Notes: generated by a model from the sequence alone, not told the origin. A stretch of DNA of 64,000 nt from Rufibacter sp. LB8 (GCF_014876185.1 NZ_JADALJ010000001.1:2709501-2773500), one strand, 5' to 3'. Positions 39,404 to 47,703 are shown, numbered from the stretch's first letter. Numbers and translations: made by a program.

Positions 39404-39859
39404 ATGCAATCTACCGCTACCAGTCCGCAAGAATACCTGGAAACCTTGCCCGAGGACCGCAAGCCGGCCATGGAAAAACTCAGGGAGACTATTCTGGCTA
39501 ACTTACCTGCTGGTTTTGCAGAGGAGATGAGCTACGGCATGTTGGGCTACGTGGTGCCGCACTCGCTGTATCCGGCGGGCTATCATTGCGACCCTGAACT
39601 GCCCTTGCCGTTTATCAGCCTTGCGTCGCAGAAGAACTTCATTGCGCTTTACCACATGGGCATTTACGCAGATCCGCAACTGCTGGAATGGTTCACCACG
39701 GAGTACCCAAAGCACAGCAAAACCAAGCTGGACATGGGCAAAAGCTGCATCCGGTTCAAGAAGCCAGACCAGATTCCGTTTTCCTTGCTGGGCGAATTGG
39801 TTTCTAAGATGACGCCGGCGCAGTGGATTGACCTGTATGAAGAGAAACTGAAGAAGTAA
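39404..39859 (+). CDS. DUF1801 family protein
   Basis: A 151-residue protein of the DUF1801 (YdhG-like) family. The motifs are PEDRKPAMEKLRETILANLP, EEMSYGMLGYVVP, PFISLASQKNFIALYHMGIY and SCIRFKKPDQIPFSLLGELV. The fold resembles the frataxin/YjbR-like group; some relatives bind iron, but no activity is proven for this branch. I prefer the ATG at 39404 to an in-frame TTG two codons earlier. Confidence 0.88.
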   Translation: MQSTATSPQEYLETLPEDRKPAMEKLRETILANLPAGFAEEMSYGMLGYVVPHSLYPAGYHCDPELPLPFISLASQKNFIALYHMGIYADPQLLEWFTTEYPKHSKTKLDMGKSCIRFKKPDQIPFSLLGELVSKMTPAQWIDLYEEKLKK

Positions 39860-39875
39860 ATTCCGAGGTTGAATT

Positions 39876-39916
39876 CCTGTTTTCGGGCCCGTTTCTGGAA
39901 ATGAGCCCGAAAACGG
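39876..39916. repeat. PAL palindrome
   Basis: Arms CCTGTTTTCGGGCCCGTTTC and GAAATGAGCCCGAAAACGG, 16 nt after a stop codon. Confidence 0.92.
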
Positions 39917-40006
39917 ACAGCTAACTGCCCAGCCAGCATACAAATCCCTGAAATTTCTTCCGCCTAAACACAACCTTTCGGCAGACAAAAAGTATATTTC
40001 AATAAA

Positions 40007-40037
40007 TACTGAAAGTTTAAAAAGTTTTATATATTTG
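40007..40037 (+). promoter_or_regulatory. Promoter and possible operator of the GbsR-type gene
   Basis: TATATTTG at 40030-40037 is a perfect -7 box only 4 nt before the ATG, so the mRNA may be leaderless. TACTGAAAGTT at 40007-40017 recurs exactly at 40581 before the next gene and may be the regulator's binding site. Confidence 0.55.
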
Positions 40038-40041
40038 TGCC

Positions 40042-40548
40042 ATGGAGTTAGCAGAGGCAAAGCAGCGGTTTATTGAGGCCTGGGGCAAACTGGGCTCTGA
40101 GTGGGGCATCAACCGCACCATGGCGCAGGTGCACGCGCTCTTGCTGATTTCGCCGGAGGCCCTGACCACCGAGCAAGTGATGGAGCAACTGCAGATCTCG
40201 CGCGGCAACGCCAACATGACGCTCCGCGATTTGATCAACTGGGGCCTCATTGAGAAGCAGCACCGCAGCGGCGAACGCAAGGAATATTTCTTTGCCGAGA
40301 AAGACGTCTGGACCATCGCGCGCCAGGTGGCCAAGGAACGCAAGCGCCGCGAGCTGGAGCCGGTGCTCAAACTCCTGCAACAATTAGAAACCGTGGAAGG
40401 CGACGAAAACGATCCTGAATTCAAAACCTTCAAAACCTCCGTGACCGACATCAACAAGCTGGCCTCTAACGTGGACAAAACCATGGAGACCATGCTGAAA
40501 GCCGAGGAGAACTGGTTCTTCGGGTCTATTTTGAAGCTACTCAAGTAG
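40042..40548 (+). CDS. GbsR/MarR family transcriptional regulator
   Basis: A 168-residue winged-helix regulator of the GbsR branch. The helix-turn-helix core is LTTEQVMEQLQISRGNANMTLRDLINWGLIEKQH (about 51-84, given here in parts: LTTEQVMEQLQISRGN then ANMTLRDLINWGL), and the wing RSGERKEYFFAEKDVW. C-terminal helices form the dimer region (RREL... ETMLKAEENW). It begins a run of four same-strand genes; the next starts 79 nt on. A shared 11-bp motif before both genes suggests auto- and cluster control. The inducer is unknown; the choline role of B. subtilis GbsR should not be assumed. Confidence 0.92.
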   Translation: MELAEAKQRFIEAWGKLGSEWGINRTMAQVHALLLISPEALTTEQVMEQLQISRGNANMTLRDLINWGLIEKQHRSGERKEYFFAEKDVWTIARQVAKERKRRELEPVLKLLQQLETVEGDENDPEFKTFKTSVTDINKLASNVDKTMETMLKAEENWFFGSILKLLK

Positions 40549-40580
40549 TGGCTTTTTTTTGCCCATTATGTTTCATTTTT

Positions 40581-40591
40581 TACTGAAAGTT
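40581..40591 (+). promoter_or_regulatory. Possible operator, second copy
   Basis: TACTGAAAGTT, identical to 40007-40017, located 36 nt before the start of the membrane protein gene. Confidence 0.45.
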
Positions 40592-40626
40592 CAATATTTA
40601 TCATCCACCTTTTAACCTTTACTACC

Positions 40627-40995
40627 ATGAATTACTTCTTGCTTACCTACGCCATTTATTTGCTGGTTAGTGTGGCCCTCACCGTCTGGGTGGCCAGGGT
40701 GCTGTTCAAAAACGGCCGGATCTTTCTGGTGGACATCTTCCACGGCAACAGTGACCTGGCAGATTCTGTGAACAAACTTCTGGTGGTGGGCTTTTACCTG
40801 ATTAACATCGGGTATATGACCCTGGCCTTGAAAGAAGTGAACCAGATTGCCTCTGTGCAGGCCGTGGTGGAAGTCTTGAGTTACAAGTTGGGCTGGATAA
40901 TTCTCATTCTGGGCGGCATGCATTTCCTCAACCTCACCATCTTCTTCAAACTGAGAGCCCGCGCGCAGGAACAACTTCAACCTAAAACTGTATAG
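40627..40995 (+). CDS. Small membrane protein of the GbsR cluster
   Basis: A 122-residue integral membrane protein with three helices (FLLTYAIYLLVSVALTVWVA, about 4-23; LLVVGFYLINIGYMTLAL, about 51-68; LGWIILILGGMHFLNLTIFF, about 89-108). No named family was recognised, though the same type of protein often accompanies GbsR-led clusters in Bacteroidota. The next gene begins 2 nt after the stop, so it is tightly coupled to the TIGR01777 gene. Confidence 0.82.
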   Translation: MNYFLLTYAIYLLVSVALTVWVARVLFKNGRIFLVDIFHGNSDLADSVNKLLVVGFYLINIGYMTLALKEVNQIASVQAVVEVLSYKLGWIILILGGMHFLNLTIFFKLRARAQEQLQPKTV

Positions 40996-40997
40996 CC

Positions 40998-41954
40998 ATG
41001 GCGAAGATCATTTTAGCGGGCGGCAACGGCTTCATCGGTCGGTTTCTGGCCCAGCATTTCACCGGCAAAGGCGATAACGTCATCGTACTCACCAGAAAAC
41101 CTACGTCTGAACCTACCGCGGCCAAACAAGTGTACTGGGACGCCGCCACCGCCAACGGAGACTGGGTGCAGCACCTGGAGAACGCTGACGTGCTCATCAA
41201 CCTCACCGGCAAAAGCGTGAACTGCCGTTACACCGCCAAAAACAAACGCGAAATCATAGCCTCCAGAGTCAACGCCACTGACGCGCTGGGCCAGGCTATC
41301 AGGCAGGTCCAGCACCCGCCCAAACTCTGGATCAACGCTGCCTCGGCCACCATTTACCGCCATGCCATAGACGGTCCGCAAGATGAACTCACCGGCGAGA
41401 TTGGCACCGGCTTTTCTGTGGATGTCTGCACCAAATGGGAGAACGCGTTTTACAGCCAACACACGCCCGCCACGTTGGCCCCAGACGGTGGCGTGATGCC
41501 GTATTACCGCAACCTGGCGCGCTTTGGGTTGGGCGGACGACAAGGCAACGGTCTGCAATGCTTCAGCTGGATTCATGCCCAGGACGTGATCCACAGCATT
41601 GAGTTCCTGATGCAGCATGAAGAACTGGAAGGCGATTTCAACCTGGCTTCGCCCAAACCCATTCCCAACCACTATTTCATGACTACCATTAGGCAGGCCT
41701 TGCGAATAAAATTTGGCCTAAGGGCAAGAAAATGGATGCTGAAGATTGGCGCGTTCCTGCTGGGCACCGAGACCGAGCTGCTCCTGAAAAGCCGCTGGGT
41801 GGTGCCTGCGCGGCTGCTAGAAGCTGGTTATACTTTCAAAGTGCAAACCATAGAAGAAGCCGTGAAATTGTGTCTGCCTGCGCCTGTTTTAGGCCACGTT
41901 TCAGAAATGGAGCCCAAAAACGCCCGGTTTCCGCGGTATCAGCCAAGTGTGTGA
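40998..41954 (+). CDS. TIGR01777 family epimerase/oxidoreductase, altered
   Basis: A 318-residue SDR-type protein (NAD-dependent epimerase / DUF1731). The nucleotide loop is GGNGFIGRFLAQHF. The family block INLTGKSVNCRYTAKNKREI is present, as is the later MPYYRNLARFGLGGRQGNG and FSWIHAQDVIH. Two oddities are seen. Between FYSQHTPAT and LAPDGG the strand that usually reads like RKVALRTAIVLG is absent, which looks like an in-frame deletion of about a dozen residues in the Rossmann core. The last roughly 20 codons (PAPVLGHVSEMEPKNARF...) are a PAL palindrome read in frame, replacing the normal end after EEAVKL. The enzyme may be impaired. Cofactor and substrate are unknown. Confidence 0.85.
   Translation: MAKIILAGGNGFIGRFLAQHFTGKGDNVIVLTRKPTSEPTAAKQVYWDAATANGDWVQHLENADVLINLTGKSVNCRYTAKNKREIIASRVNATDALGQAIRQVQHPPKLWINAASATIYRHAIDGPQDELTGEIGTGFSVDVCTKWENAFYSQHTPATLAPDGGVMPYYRNLARFGLGGRQGNGLQCFSWIHAQDVIHSIEFLMQHEELEGDFNLASPKPIPNHYFMTTIRQALRIKFGLRARKWMLKIGAFLLGTETELLLKSRWVVPARLLEAGYTFKVQTIEEAVKLCLPAPVLGHVSEMEPKNARFPRYQPSV
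41883..41921. repeat. PAL palindrome inside a coding sequence
   Basis: Arms CCTGTTTTAGGCCACGTTTC and GAAATGGAGCCCAAAAACG. It is the only copy found within a gene, forming the 3' end of the TIGR01777 frame. Confidence 0.88.
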
Positions 41955-41998
41955 GTTCAACTTCGGTTTCGCTTTTAGCAACTTTATCAACCCGTACC

Positions 41999-42715
41999 AT
42001 GAACCAGAAAAAGAACTTCCTCACCGCCGAATGGCGCAAGCTGATCATGGCCAACTACGCCATTGATCCCAGCCTGCTCCTGCCCTATCTGCCGGCCAAT
42101 ACGCAACTAGACCTTTGGAACGGCGCCTGCTACGTAAGCCTGATTGGGTTTCTGTTCACCAACACCAAAATCAAAGGCGTGAAAGTGCCGTTCCATAGCA
42201 CCTTTGAGGAAGTGAACCTGCGGTTTTATGTCACTTACAATGATCACGGAACTGTGCGGCGCGGCGTGGTTTTCCTGAAAGAGATTGTGCCCAAGCCCGC
42301 TATTACGCTGGTGGCCAACACCTTTTACGGCGAGCATTACCAGACCTTGCCCATGGCCCATAGCTGGCAGCAACACGGGAAAACGCTAGAGGTAGCCTAC
42401 CGGTTCAAGCAACAGAACTGGCAGGAACTAAGTGTGACTGCCCAATTGCCGTCTCACGCCATTGCCCCTGGTTCAGAGGCCGAATTCATCACGGAGCATT
42501 ACTGGGGCTACACCAAACGGAAAAACGGGCGGGTGTCTGGGTATGAGGTGGCGCACCCGGTCTGGGACACTTACCCGGTGCTAGACTACGCCATTGAGGT
42601 TGACTTTGGGCAACTGTACGGCCATGAGTTTGAGTTCTTGCGCCAAGCCACCCCTACCTCCGTTTTCCTGGCCGAAGGTTCTGCCATTGAAGTGAAAGAA
42701 GGCGGGTTTCTGTAA
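41999..42715 (+). CDS. DUF2071 family protein (YqjF-like)
   Basis: A 238-residue cytoplasmic protein with the DUF2071 blocks FLTAEWRKLIMANYAIDPSL, LPANTQLDLWNGACYVSLIG, EVNLRFYVTYNDHGTVRRGV and EHYWGYTKRKNGRVSGYEV. The function of the family is unknown. I start at 41999; a longer frame from 41732 overlaps the TIGR01777 gene and the PAL and is not credible. It is the last gene of the GbsR-led cluster, 44 nt downstream of its neighbour. Confidence 0.9.
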   Translation: MNQKKNFLTAEWRKLIMANYAIDPSLLLPYLPANTQLDLWNGACYVSLIGFLFTNTKIKGVKVPFHSTFEEVNLRFYVTYNDHGTVRRGVVFLKEIVPKPAITLVANTFYGEHYQTLPMAHSWQQHGKTLEVAYRFKQQNWQELSVTAQLPSHAIAPGSEAEFITEHYWGYTKRKNGRVSGYEVAHPVWDTYPVLDYAIEVDFGQLYGHEFEFLRQATPTSVFLAEGSAIEVKEGGFL

Positions 42716-42726
42716 GGCAAACCTTT

Positions 42727-42766
42727 CCGTTTTCGGGCTCATTTCTGGAAAAGAGCCCGAAAACGG
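42727..42766. repeat. PAL palindrome
   Basis: Arms CCGTTTTCGGGCTCATTTC and GAAAAGAGCCCGAAAACGG, 11 nt after a stop codon, between convergent genes. Confidence 0.92.
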
Positions 42767-42794
42767 AAACCTGAAACACTGGATTAGAAAAGAT

Positions 42795-44918
42795 TTACCG
42801 CTTGAAGTACACCGTAAACGTAGAGCCTTTTCCTAGCTCGCTTTCCAGTTCAATTTTGCCCCCGGCGTTCTCTACAATGCGCTTGACAATGTAGAGGCCA
42901 ATGCCGGTGCCTTCCACGTGGTCATGCAGGCGCTTGAACATGGAGAACACTTTGTCCTGATCTTCCGCCGGAATGCCCAAGCCGTTGTCGGCCACCGAGA
43001 GCACCACAAAATCTGGCGTGGCATGGGCGTTAATCCTGATCTCAGGCGTTCTGTCTGGGGACCGGTATTTAAGCGCGTTGCTGAACAGGTTGTAGATGAT
43101 GCTGCGCGCGTTCTTGGCCGAGAATCTGATGGTGGTGCCTTCGTCAAAATGGGTTTCTACCTGCGCGCCTGTGTTCTGGAGGTCCCGCTCAAAGTCCAGC
43201 TGTACGTCTTGCACCACTTCGGCCAGGCGTAGAGAGGCCACGTCTTCCTCAGCGCCGCGCTGTATTTTGGCTACTTCAGTTAAATCTGAGACGGCGCGCT
43301 TGAATCTGCCCACCGAGGCCTGCATGAGGCTCAGCACCCGCTGCACAATGTCCAGCTGCTGGGTCTGCGGCGGCAAATGTTCCACCAGGGTTTCCATGAG
43401 GCCTTCAATGTTGGAGATAGGCGCTTTTAAGTCATGGGAGGCCGAGTACACAAAGTTGTCCAGGTCTGCGTTGATGGCGCGCAGCTCGGTGTTCATGGTT
43501 TCAATTTCTTGCCGGGCGGCTACCTGCTCATTCACGCTGGTGGCCACGGCAATCACGCCGGTGATCTGGCCCAACCGGTCACGCATGGGCTGGTACACAA
43601 AATTGGCGTACAGGGTCTCCAGTTGGCCGTTGCGCATCAGTTTGATGGGTAACTCAGTGTTCACGTAGGGCACGCCGGTGGTGTACACGCTGTCCAGGAG
43701 TTCTTTGATGCCCTGGTCCCGTACTTCAGGCAGGGCCTCCAGCACGGGTTTGCCCATCACGTCTTCGGGTTTCTTGCCCCAGAGTTCACAGATGCCCGGG
43801 TTGGCCAGTTCCACCACGTAGTTTTCGCCCAGCATAATGCAGATGGCCACGGGAGCCTGCTCAAACAGGTTGACCAGTTCTTCTTGCTGGCGCGCCATTT
43901 CCTCGCGGGCCTGTACGCTGGCAATGGAGGTGGCTATCTGCCCGGCCAGTAACCCGAAGAAATTTTGATAATCTGTGTCGAACTCCAACCTAGGGCTCAC
44001 CGCCGCCACAAAGAAACCCAGAATTTGGTCATGCCCCGGCCTAAAGATGGGCACCAGCGCCACGCTGGTAGAAGTACCTTGGTGGTCATTGGTGGCTGAG
44101 CCGCCGATATAAAGGGTCAAATCTTCCAGCAGCACCTGGCGCTTTGTTTCCTGCACTTGCCACAGCGGCCAGGCGTCTGTAGCTGCCTGGTCTTTCTCCA
44201 GGGAAATAACGGTCGGCACTTGGGCACCTATGGTCCCAGACCAGCCCATGCGTTGCGCTTGTCGGCCGTTCCCGGTTAGCAGGTAAATCTGGCTGAAAGG
44301 TAAATCCTGCTGGTTTTCGCTCAACACCTGGCTAGCCGACTGGCAGACTTGCTCCTGCGTCTGAATGTGGGCCATGGCATCGGCAATGTCTTTTAACGTT
44401 GCCAGGCGGCGCTGGCCCAGAATGGTGTTGGTCACTTCTGTACAGGCGCAGAAAACACCGGCCACCTGGCCCTGGTCATCAAAGGCGGGGCTGTAGGAGA
44501 AAGTCCAGTAAGTTTCCTCCGGAAAGCCCTTGCGCTCCAGATACAGCAGCAGGTTCTCTGCGTAGAAAGACTGGCCGCCGCCCATTACCTGCTCTACAAT
44601 TCCGCCTATATCTGCCCATATTTCAGACCAGATCTCAGAGGCGGCCTTGCCCAGGGCCGTTGGGTGCTTGTTGCCCAGGGCCGGGGTGTAGGGGTCATTG
44701 TGAAAGTCATACAAGTTCTTAGACCACCAGATGAACATGGGAAACTCTGCGTGCAGCAGCAACCTGATGTTAGCCTTAAGGCTTTGCGGCCAGTGCGCCG
44801 GCGACCCAAGCGGGTGAGTTTCCCAATTGTAGGCGCGCATCATAGCTCCCATCTCGCCGCCGCCTTGCATGAACCCCAATGAATCAACGGGTTGCTGGTC
44901 TGTATTTATCTGTGACAT
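42795..44918 (-). CDS. PAS/GAF sensor histidine kinase
   Basis: A 707-residue soluble kinase with no membrane segment. In order: an N-terminal PAS-like domain (about 30-165, NWETHPLGSPAHWPQSLKAN, a common opening in this group), a GAF domain (about 180-345), a PAS domain (about 355-480, FEQAPVAICIMLGENYVVEL), a HisKA-type helix pair with the phosphorylated His in YSASHDLKAPISNIEGL, and an ATPase domain with the N box (ARSIIYNLFSNALKYRS), DNGLGIP and GTGIGLYIVKRIVE. No response regulator is adjacent. The signal may be cytosolic (redox, light or a small ligand); GAF and PAS cofactor residues could not be judged. Confidence 0.93.
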   Translation of the reverse strand: MSQINTDQQPVDSLGFMQGGGEMGAMMRAYNWETHPLGSPAHWPQSLKANIRLLLHAEFPMFIWWSKNLYDFHNDPYTPALGNKHPTALGKAASEIWSEIWADIGGIVEQVMGGGQSFYAENLLLYLERKGFPEETYWTFSYSPAFDDQGQVAGVFCACTEVTNTILGQRRLATLKDIADAMAHIQTQEQVCQSASQVLSENQQDLPFSQIYLLTGNGRQAQRMGWSGTIGAQVPTVISLEKDQAATDAWPLWQVQETKRQVLLEDLTLYIGGSATNDHQGTSTSVALVPIFRPGHDQILGFFVAAVSPRLEFDTDYQNFFGLLAGQIATSIASVQAREEMARQQEELVNLFEQAPVAICIMLGENYVVELANPGICELWGKKPEDVMGKPVLEALPEVRDQGIKELLDSVYTTGVPYVNTELPIKLMRNGQLETLYANFVYQPMRDRLGQITGVIAVATSVNEQVAARQEIETMNTELRAINADLDNFVYSASHDLKAPISNIEGLMETLVEHLPPQTQQLDIVQRVLSLMQASVGRFKRAVSDLTEVAKIQRGAEEDVASLRLAEVVQDVQLDFERDLQNTGAQVETHFDEGTTIRFSAKNARSIIYNLFSNALKYRSPDRTPEIRINAHATPDFVVLSVADNGLGIPAEDQDKVFSMFKRLHDHVEGTGIGLYIVKRIVENAGGKIELESELGKGSTFTVYFKR

Positions 44919-45236
44919 ACGCTAGTGTTGCATTCAAAACCACCTCTCATTTTCATGGTCTCCCCCAGCATACGGCCTGCGGGAAGGGCAGTTTTCTGGC
45001 CAGGCACATTAATAACTTTGGCCTACCGTAAAGTACCGCTTTTACCGGGTAGCATGTGTTTAATTCTTACTTGACGAAGGATAAAAATCCGTTTCTGTTT
45101 TGGGGCCCGTTTCTGGAAATGAGCCCTAAAACAGAAAATCGGAAATAATTCTGCCAACCTTCTGTATGGCACTTTCGTTATATAGTCTATTGCTTATAGA
45201 ATGTAGCGACATTGTTTCATCTATACCTCCAACTCT
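44919..45236. other. Divergent intergenic region
   Basis: Upstream DNA of the kinase (minus) and of the YceI gene (plus). It contains one PAL; no confident promoter boxes were found. Confidence 0.4.
45095..45134. repeat. PAL palindrome in a divergent region
   Basis: Arms CTGTTTTGGGGCCCGTTTC and GAAATGAGCCCTAAAACAG. Confidence 0.9.
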
Positions 45237-45905
45237 ATGAAATCAAACCTCTTTACTCTTGCCTTTGCCGCCGGCGTTTTAACGTTGGCCTCTTGCAACA
45301 AAGCCCCCGAAGGCGACAAAGCCGTCATCACAGATGAACAGCAGGCGGCTTCGGCCAGCGGCCAGACGTTTGTGGTAGACACGGCGGCGTCCAGCGTCCG
45401 GTTCACCGGCAACGGCGTGGGCAAGAACCACCCGGGCAAGTTCAAGCTGTCTACCGGCACCGTGGCCGTGGCCAATGACCAGCTCACCGGCGGAAGTTTC
45501 ACCATCAACATCAAGTCCATGGATTTGGAAGAGGAAGGCGAAATGTTTGACACCAAGCTCCGTCCGCACCTGCTCTCCGGTGACTTCTTTGACGCCGACA
45601 AATTCGGCACAGCCACTTTTGAGATCACCAAGGTAGAGCCTTACAAGGCCAACAGTTCTGACACATCTGTGGTAGATGGCGCCAACTTTAACGTGAGCGG
45701 CAATTTCACTCTCAAGGGCGTGACCAAGAACATCACCTTCCCCGCCAACGTAGACCTGGACGACAACACCCTCAAGGGCAAAGCCAACTTTGACATTGAC
45801 CGCCGCCAGTGGCAGATGAACTATGGCAATGACAAAACCCTGGGAGATAAGTTCATCTCAGAAACCGTGAACATTGAGCTTGACCTTCAGGCCAAAAAAC
45901 AATAA
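45237..45905 (+). CDS. YceI family lipoprotein
   Basis: A 222-residue lipoprotein (signal MKSNLFTLAFAAGVLTLASC, with lipobox LASC). The YceI lipocalin-like domain spans about 40-215: FVVDTAASSVRFTGNGVGKN, GTVAVANDQLTGGSFTINIK, HLLSGDFFDADKFGTATFEI, VSGNFTLKGVTKNITFPANV and FDIDRRQWQMNYGNDKTLGD. YceI proteins bind isoprenoid chains in a hydrophobic barrel, and roles range from polyisoprenoid transport to stress. It has a clear terminator and no operon partner. Confidence 0.94.
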   Translation: MKSNLFTLAFAAGVLTLASCNKAPEGDKAVITDEQQAASASGQTFVVDTAASSVRFTGNGVGKNHPGKFKLSTGTVAVANDQLTGGSFTINIKSMDLEEEGEMFDTKLRPHLLSGDFFDADKFGTATFEITKVEPYKANSSDTSVVDGANFNVSGNFTLKGVTKNITFPANVDLDDNTLKGKANFDIDRRQWQMNYGNDKTLGDKFISETVNIELDLQAKKQ

Positions 45906-45939
45906 AAGGAGTACACAGCGTTAATTTCACATTTGAGTA

Positions 45940-45973
45940 AAGAGCCCGGTATTAGCGTTCCGGGCTCTTTTTT
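45940..45973 (+). terminator. Intrinsic terminator of the YceI gene
   Basis: The stem AAAGAGCCCGG / CCGGGCTCTTT is followed by T residues, 35 nt past the stop. Confidence 0.9.
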
Positions 45974-46030
45974 TATGCGTTTTTTTGAAGGTGTTTTGAT
46001 GATGGGAAAATGTTTCTTGCTGACTTTTCC

Positions 46031-46064
46031 TGAAATCAATAGACCTGTGCTTTAGCTCGGGGTT
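46031..46064 (-). repeat. Repeat A fragment (5' end only, inverted)
   Basis: TGAAATCAATAGACCTGTGC followed by TTTAGCTCGGGGTT is the inverse of the first 34 nt of repeat A. It keeps the same order and spacing to a PAL as the two full copies. Confidence 0.8.
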
Positions 46065-46077
46065 CTTGTGGCATTGC

Positions 46078-46115
46078 CGTTTTCGGCCTCGTTTTCAGAA
46101 ATGGACCCGAAAACG
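46078..46115. repeat. PAL palindrome
   Basis: Arms CGTTTTCGGCCTCGTTTTC and GAAATGGACCCGAAAACG. Confidence 0.88.
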
Positions 46116-46123
46116 CAAACAGT

Positions 46124-46148
46124 AAAGACCAGGCACTGCCTTGTCTCC
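46124..46148. repeat. GAGAC hairpin repeat, copy 2 (inverted)
   Basis: AAAGACCAGGCACTGCCTTG followed by TCTCC, inverse of the 22320 and 55553 copies, 8 nt after a PAL. Confidence 0.75.
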
Positions 46149-46176
46149 CACGCATTGCTCACACATTCCAAAAAAC

Positions 46177-46233
46177 TTCCCTCCTGTTCTAGGAGGGGCC
46201 GGGGGTGGGCAACCTCTTCTAGAAAGGAAGGGC
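46177..46233. repeat. Pyrimidine-rich hairpin repeat
   Basis: CTTCCCTCCTGTTCTAGGAG followed by GGGCCGGGGGTGGG, then CTTCTAGAAAGGAAG, a second small hairpin. Related to the 21601 repeat in inverted orientation. Confidence 0.6.
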
Positions 46234-46236
46234 AGT

Positions 46237-47139
46237 TTATTTCCTTCCCAAAACCTCCCGCACGGCCTGTTCCACAGAAGACCAAACCGGCGAGGTAGGC
46301 GCCACCACGTCAAAATGCCCGCCGTCTGGCAACAAGACCATTTTAACCAAATACTTACTATAGGATGAATAATATGCTAGGCTTTCGGCTTGGCTCACGG
46401 GCACTATGGGGTCGCGCTGACCCTGGAGGAGCCGGACGGGAAGTTTTAGGGGGATGCGGCCCATAGGCGAGCCTTCTTTATACCGGTGCGGCACTTGCGC
46501 GGGCAGACCGCCCATAAGTTTCTCCACGGCGGCGTTGCAGCTTCCGTTCTGGGCGCTGTACGCTGCCAAATCTGTGATGCCGGCCAAAGAAACCACGCCC
46601 TTCAGCGGTAAAGGGTTTTTGACATACAGCGGGCTGGAAGCTGGCAGGCTTTTTCTGGTGGCCGCCCACAGCGCCAGGTGTCCGCCCGCTGAGTGGCCCA
46701 TCACTACTACCTGTTTGGCGTTCAAGGGATATTTTTTGGCGAGTTTCCGGATGTAGTCCAGGCCTTGGGCCACATCTAGGAACGTGCCGGGCCAGCCGCC
46801 GCCGGAGTTGCCCACGCGCCTGAACTCCAGGTTCCAGGTGGCGTACCCGGCCTTGGTGAGCGCTTCGCTGGCGTAGTTCATGTACTGGTAGTTGTATTGA
46901 GACAGCCAGCAACCGCCATGAACCAGCACCACCACCGGGAAAGGACCTTTGCCTTGGGGCAAGCGCAGTTCGCCAAACTGCAGGGAGTCTGGCCCATAAC
47001 TGATGCGTTGCCCGGCCGGTGGTGTTGGCAGCTGCATGAGGTCTTGCCACGTCATGGGCTTGGGAGCCGGCATTTGCGCCTGGAGCGCAGTCCCGTTGAA
47101 ACAAAGGCAGGTGAACAGCAGCAAGCAAAGGTATTTCAT
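46237..47139 (-). CDS. Exported alpha/beta hydrolase
   Basis: A 300-residue esterase-like enzyme (signal MKYLCLLLFTCLCFNGTALQ). The oxyanion motif is in VVLVHGGCWLSQYNYQY (HGG), the nucleophile elbow VVMGHSAGGHLALW, the acid Asp in LQGQRDPIVPVSQAE, and the His in DGGHFDVVAP. This is the BD-FAE/hormone-sensitive-lipase-like branch. The substrate is not known. It has no operon partners and sits beside a cluster of small repeats. Confidence 0.9.
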   Translation of the reverse strand: MKYLCLLLFTCLCFNGTALQAQMPAPKPMTWQDLMQLPTPPAGQRISYGPDSLQFGELRLPQGKGPFPVVVLVHGGCWLSQYNYQYMNYASEALTKAGYATWNLEFRRVGNSGGGWPGTFLDVAQGLDYIRKLAKKYPLNAKQVVVMGHSAGGHLALWAATRKSLPASSPLYVKNPLPLKGVVSLAGITDLAAYSAQNGSCNAAVEKLMGGLPAQVPHRYKEGSPMGRIPLKLPVRLLQGQRDPIVPVSQAESLAYYSSYSKYLVKMVLLPDGGHFDVVAPTSPVWSSVEQAVREVLGRK

Positions 47140-47241
47140 AGAAATGGGTTGGGTAGTTGCTCATGTAACCAATGCCGCCGGGCAAGGTTTCAAATCTTTA
47201 CCGGCGCGGGCTCAGGAACGTTTGGAAAAAAATTTGACTGT

Positions 47242-47280
47242 CTGTTTTCGGGCTCATTTCCGGAAATGAGCCCGAAAACG
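47242..47280. repeat. PAL palindrome
   Basis: Arms CTGTTTTCGGGCTCATTTC and GAAATGAGCCCGAAAACG with CG loop; the pairing is essentially perfect. Confidence 0.95.
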
Positions 47281-47663
47281 CAAAGCAAGGTACTGATTTG
47301 GCCCCGGCTAGGTTATCGGTTTTTATCCACTGAGAAAACGGGTTTTTCCATTTGCCTGAGGCACCGTGTAACGTCAATGGTGCCGACTTTTAAAAACCTG
47401 CCAGGCCAGGAGTTTCGCCCTTAAATTACCTACTTCCCGGTATTTCATTTATAGCCGCCAGGTGCGTCCTTTACAGATAGAAACAAGCCCCTAAACGGCG
47501 GTTCCGTTTTTATTTACCGTTGTTTGAACTTAAGCCCGTTGCGCGGTGTCTTCACCAGTAAATACATAAATAACAGGCAGTTAGCTTTTCAAGGCGGCAC
47601 CAAGACATTATCTATTCAATATAAAATAAAATATTCGCATTCAGCACCAGAGCCCGAAGACGT

Positions 47664-47703
47664 CCGTTTTCGGGCTCATTTTTTGAAGTAAGGCCAAAAC
47701 TGG
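47664..47703. repeat. PAL palindrome, left-extended
   Basis: Left arm CCGTTTTCGGGCTCATTTT, right arm decayed (AAGGCCAAAACTGG). AGAGCCCGAAGACG just upstream can pair with the left arm instead. Confidence 0.8.

Noticed and set aside
41732-41998. Long N-terminus for the DUF2071 protein
   Set aside because: It overlaps the TIGR01777 gene and the PAL; the family N-terminus begins at 41999.
43096-43668. 190-codon plus-strand frame within the kinase gene
   Set aside because: Antisense shadow of a well-supported histidine kinase.
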